A stretch of 64,000 nt of DNA from Mucilaginibacter straminoryzae (GTDB lineage: Bacteria > Bacteroidota > Bacteroidia > Sphingobacteriales > Sphingobacteriaceae): the NCBI RefSeq assembly GCF_022953055.1, contig NZ_JALJEJ010000002.1, forward strand, positions 62,001 to 126,000, written 5' to 3'. The notes under the pieces are model-generated. The model was not told where the DNA came from and did not search any database. It saw only the letters and a program-made list of their open reading frames with translations. Positions 63,580 to 64,000 of the stretch are shown piece after piece (positions within the stretch are counted from its first letter, which is position 1; each line of letters begins with the position of its first letter). The position numbers and the translations under genes were made by a program.

Positions 63580-63617
63580 GTAGATGTGCTGATTTACAGA
63601 TGTGCGAATTGGCAGAT
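63580..63617. repeat. Dispersed GATGTGC-type repeat between iscS and iscU
   Basis: TAGATGTGCTGATTTACAGA and TGTGCGAATTGGCAGA contain the same GATGTGC words as 31739-31845. It separates iscS and iscU, which otherwise would be a normal pair. Confidence 0.4.
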
Positions 63618-63687
63618 TTTTTAGAAATAATATACGAGGAGCAGGAAACTGACAACTCGCAACTGATAACTTAAAATTTTAAAAGCT

Positions 63688-64000
63688 ATGGCTTATTCAG
63701 ATAAAGTAATTGACCACTACACCAACCCACGTAACGTTGGCACCCTTGATAAAGCAAGTAACCAGGTTGGTACCGGTTTAGTTGGTGCGCCAGAGTGTGG
63801 CGACGTAATGCGCCTGCAAATCCAAGTTGACGATAACAATGTAATCACCGACGCGAAGTTTAAAACTTTCGGTTGCGGTTCTGCAATTGCATCATCATCA
63901 TTAGCTACAGAGTGGTTAAAAGGTAAATCAATAGACGAAGCAATGACTATTGATAACATGGATATTGTGGAAGAATTGGCTTTACCGCCGGTAAAAATCC
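63688..64000 (+). CDS. iscU: Iron-sulfur cluster scaffold IscU, N-terminal part
   Basis: The frame is open to the window end (~104 residues seen). AYSDKVIDHYTNPRNVGTL at the start, cluster ligands in GAPECGDVM (Cys) and FKTFGCGSAIASSS (Cys), as in IscU. The third ligand Cys lies beyond the window. Receives sulfur from IscS and assembles Fe-S clusters. Confidence 0.96.
   Translation, partial: MAYSDKVIDHYTNPRNVGTLDKASNQVGTGLVGAPECGDVMRLQIQVDDNNVITDAKFKTFGCGSAIASSSLATEWLKGKSIDEAMTIDNMDIVEELALPPVKI

Noticed and set aside
1..64000. CRISPR arrays, tRNA or rRNA genes, phage or insertion sequence genes
   Set aside because: No spaced direct repeats of CRISPR form, cloverleaf-like sequences or transposase motifs (DDE, tyrosine recombinase) were recognised; a tRNA scan program could find something missed by eye.

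Overview
The window looks like a piece of chromosome from a Bacteroidota soil or freshwater bacterium of the Sphingobacteriaceae type (Mucilaginibacter or Pedobacter-like). The grounds are SusC/SusD pairs, a hybrid two-component regulator, ECF sigma/FecR control of a TonB receptor, promoters with a TAnnTTTG -7 element, type B ribosomal protein L31 and moderate GC. The genus is an inference. No tRNA, rRNA, CRISPR array, prophage or intact transposon was seen.

Positions 1-30,980 are a nutrient-capture region with three SusC/D-type modules. Module 1 (1-5280) enters at the 3' end of a susD gene, followed by a TlpA-like thioredoxin, an S41 protease and a second TlpA protein. Module 2 (about 5600-20,600) is a carbohydrate utilisation locus: susC, susD, a divergent GH5 enzyme with a ricin-type lectin domain, a hybrid two-component regulator, a GH35 beta-galactosidase and a GH43-like enzyme. 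Three copies of a CCCCT-type paired motif lie upstream of susC, the GH5 gene and the GH35 gene and may be the regulator's operator. Module 3 (20,834-28,983) is an ECF sigma factor, FecR anti-sigma, a susC with an N-terminal STN signalling domain, susD and a TlpA protein, followed by a POT-family peptide transporter.

Positions 31,000-43,545 are mostly housekeeping: polyprenol-phosphate mannosyltransferase, ruvB, a CinA/PncC amidase, a polysaccharide deacetylase, NUDIX, isocitrate dehydrogenase, purK and purE around a membrane protein, yqgE, pdxH, and nuoC-nuoD standing apart from the rest of complex I.

Positions 43,600-48,100 are an envelope-stress-like cluster and the most interesting part. 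A second ECF sigma factor is co-transcribed with an anti-sigma domain fused through a membrane segment to a trypsin-like protease. Divergent from it are three tandem small lipoproteins with Asp-Ser-Thr/Lys repeats. The sigma operon and all three lipoprotein genes carry the same promoter-like pair, GGGTYACC-N14/15-GTATTAA, which points to an autoregulated sigma regulon.

Positions 48,171-64,000 hold a tandem ABC ATPase, menaquinone gene mqnC, an XRE regulator, a GNAT-like protein, scpB, two ferritin-like proteins, prmA, tpiA, a GlmU-like protein, rpmE2, a decayed DoxX gene, methylmalonyl-CoA epimerase, and iscS with the start of iscU. Three copies of a roughly 105-nt intergenic element ending in a terminator hairpin (two after mqnC, one before prmA) look like a small-RNA family.
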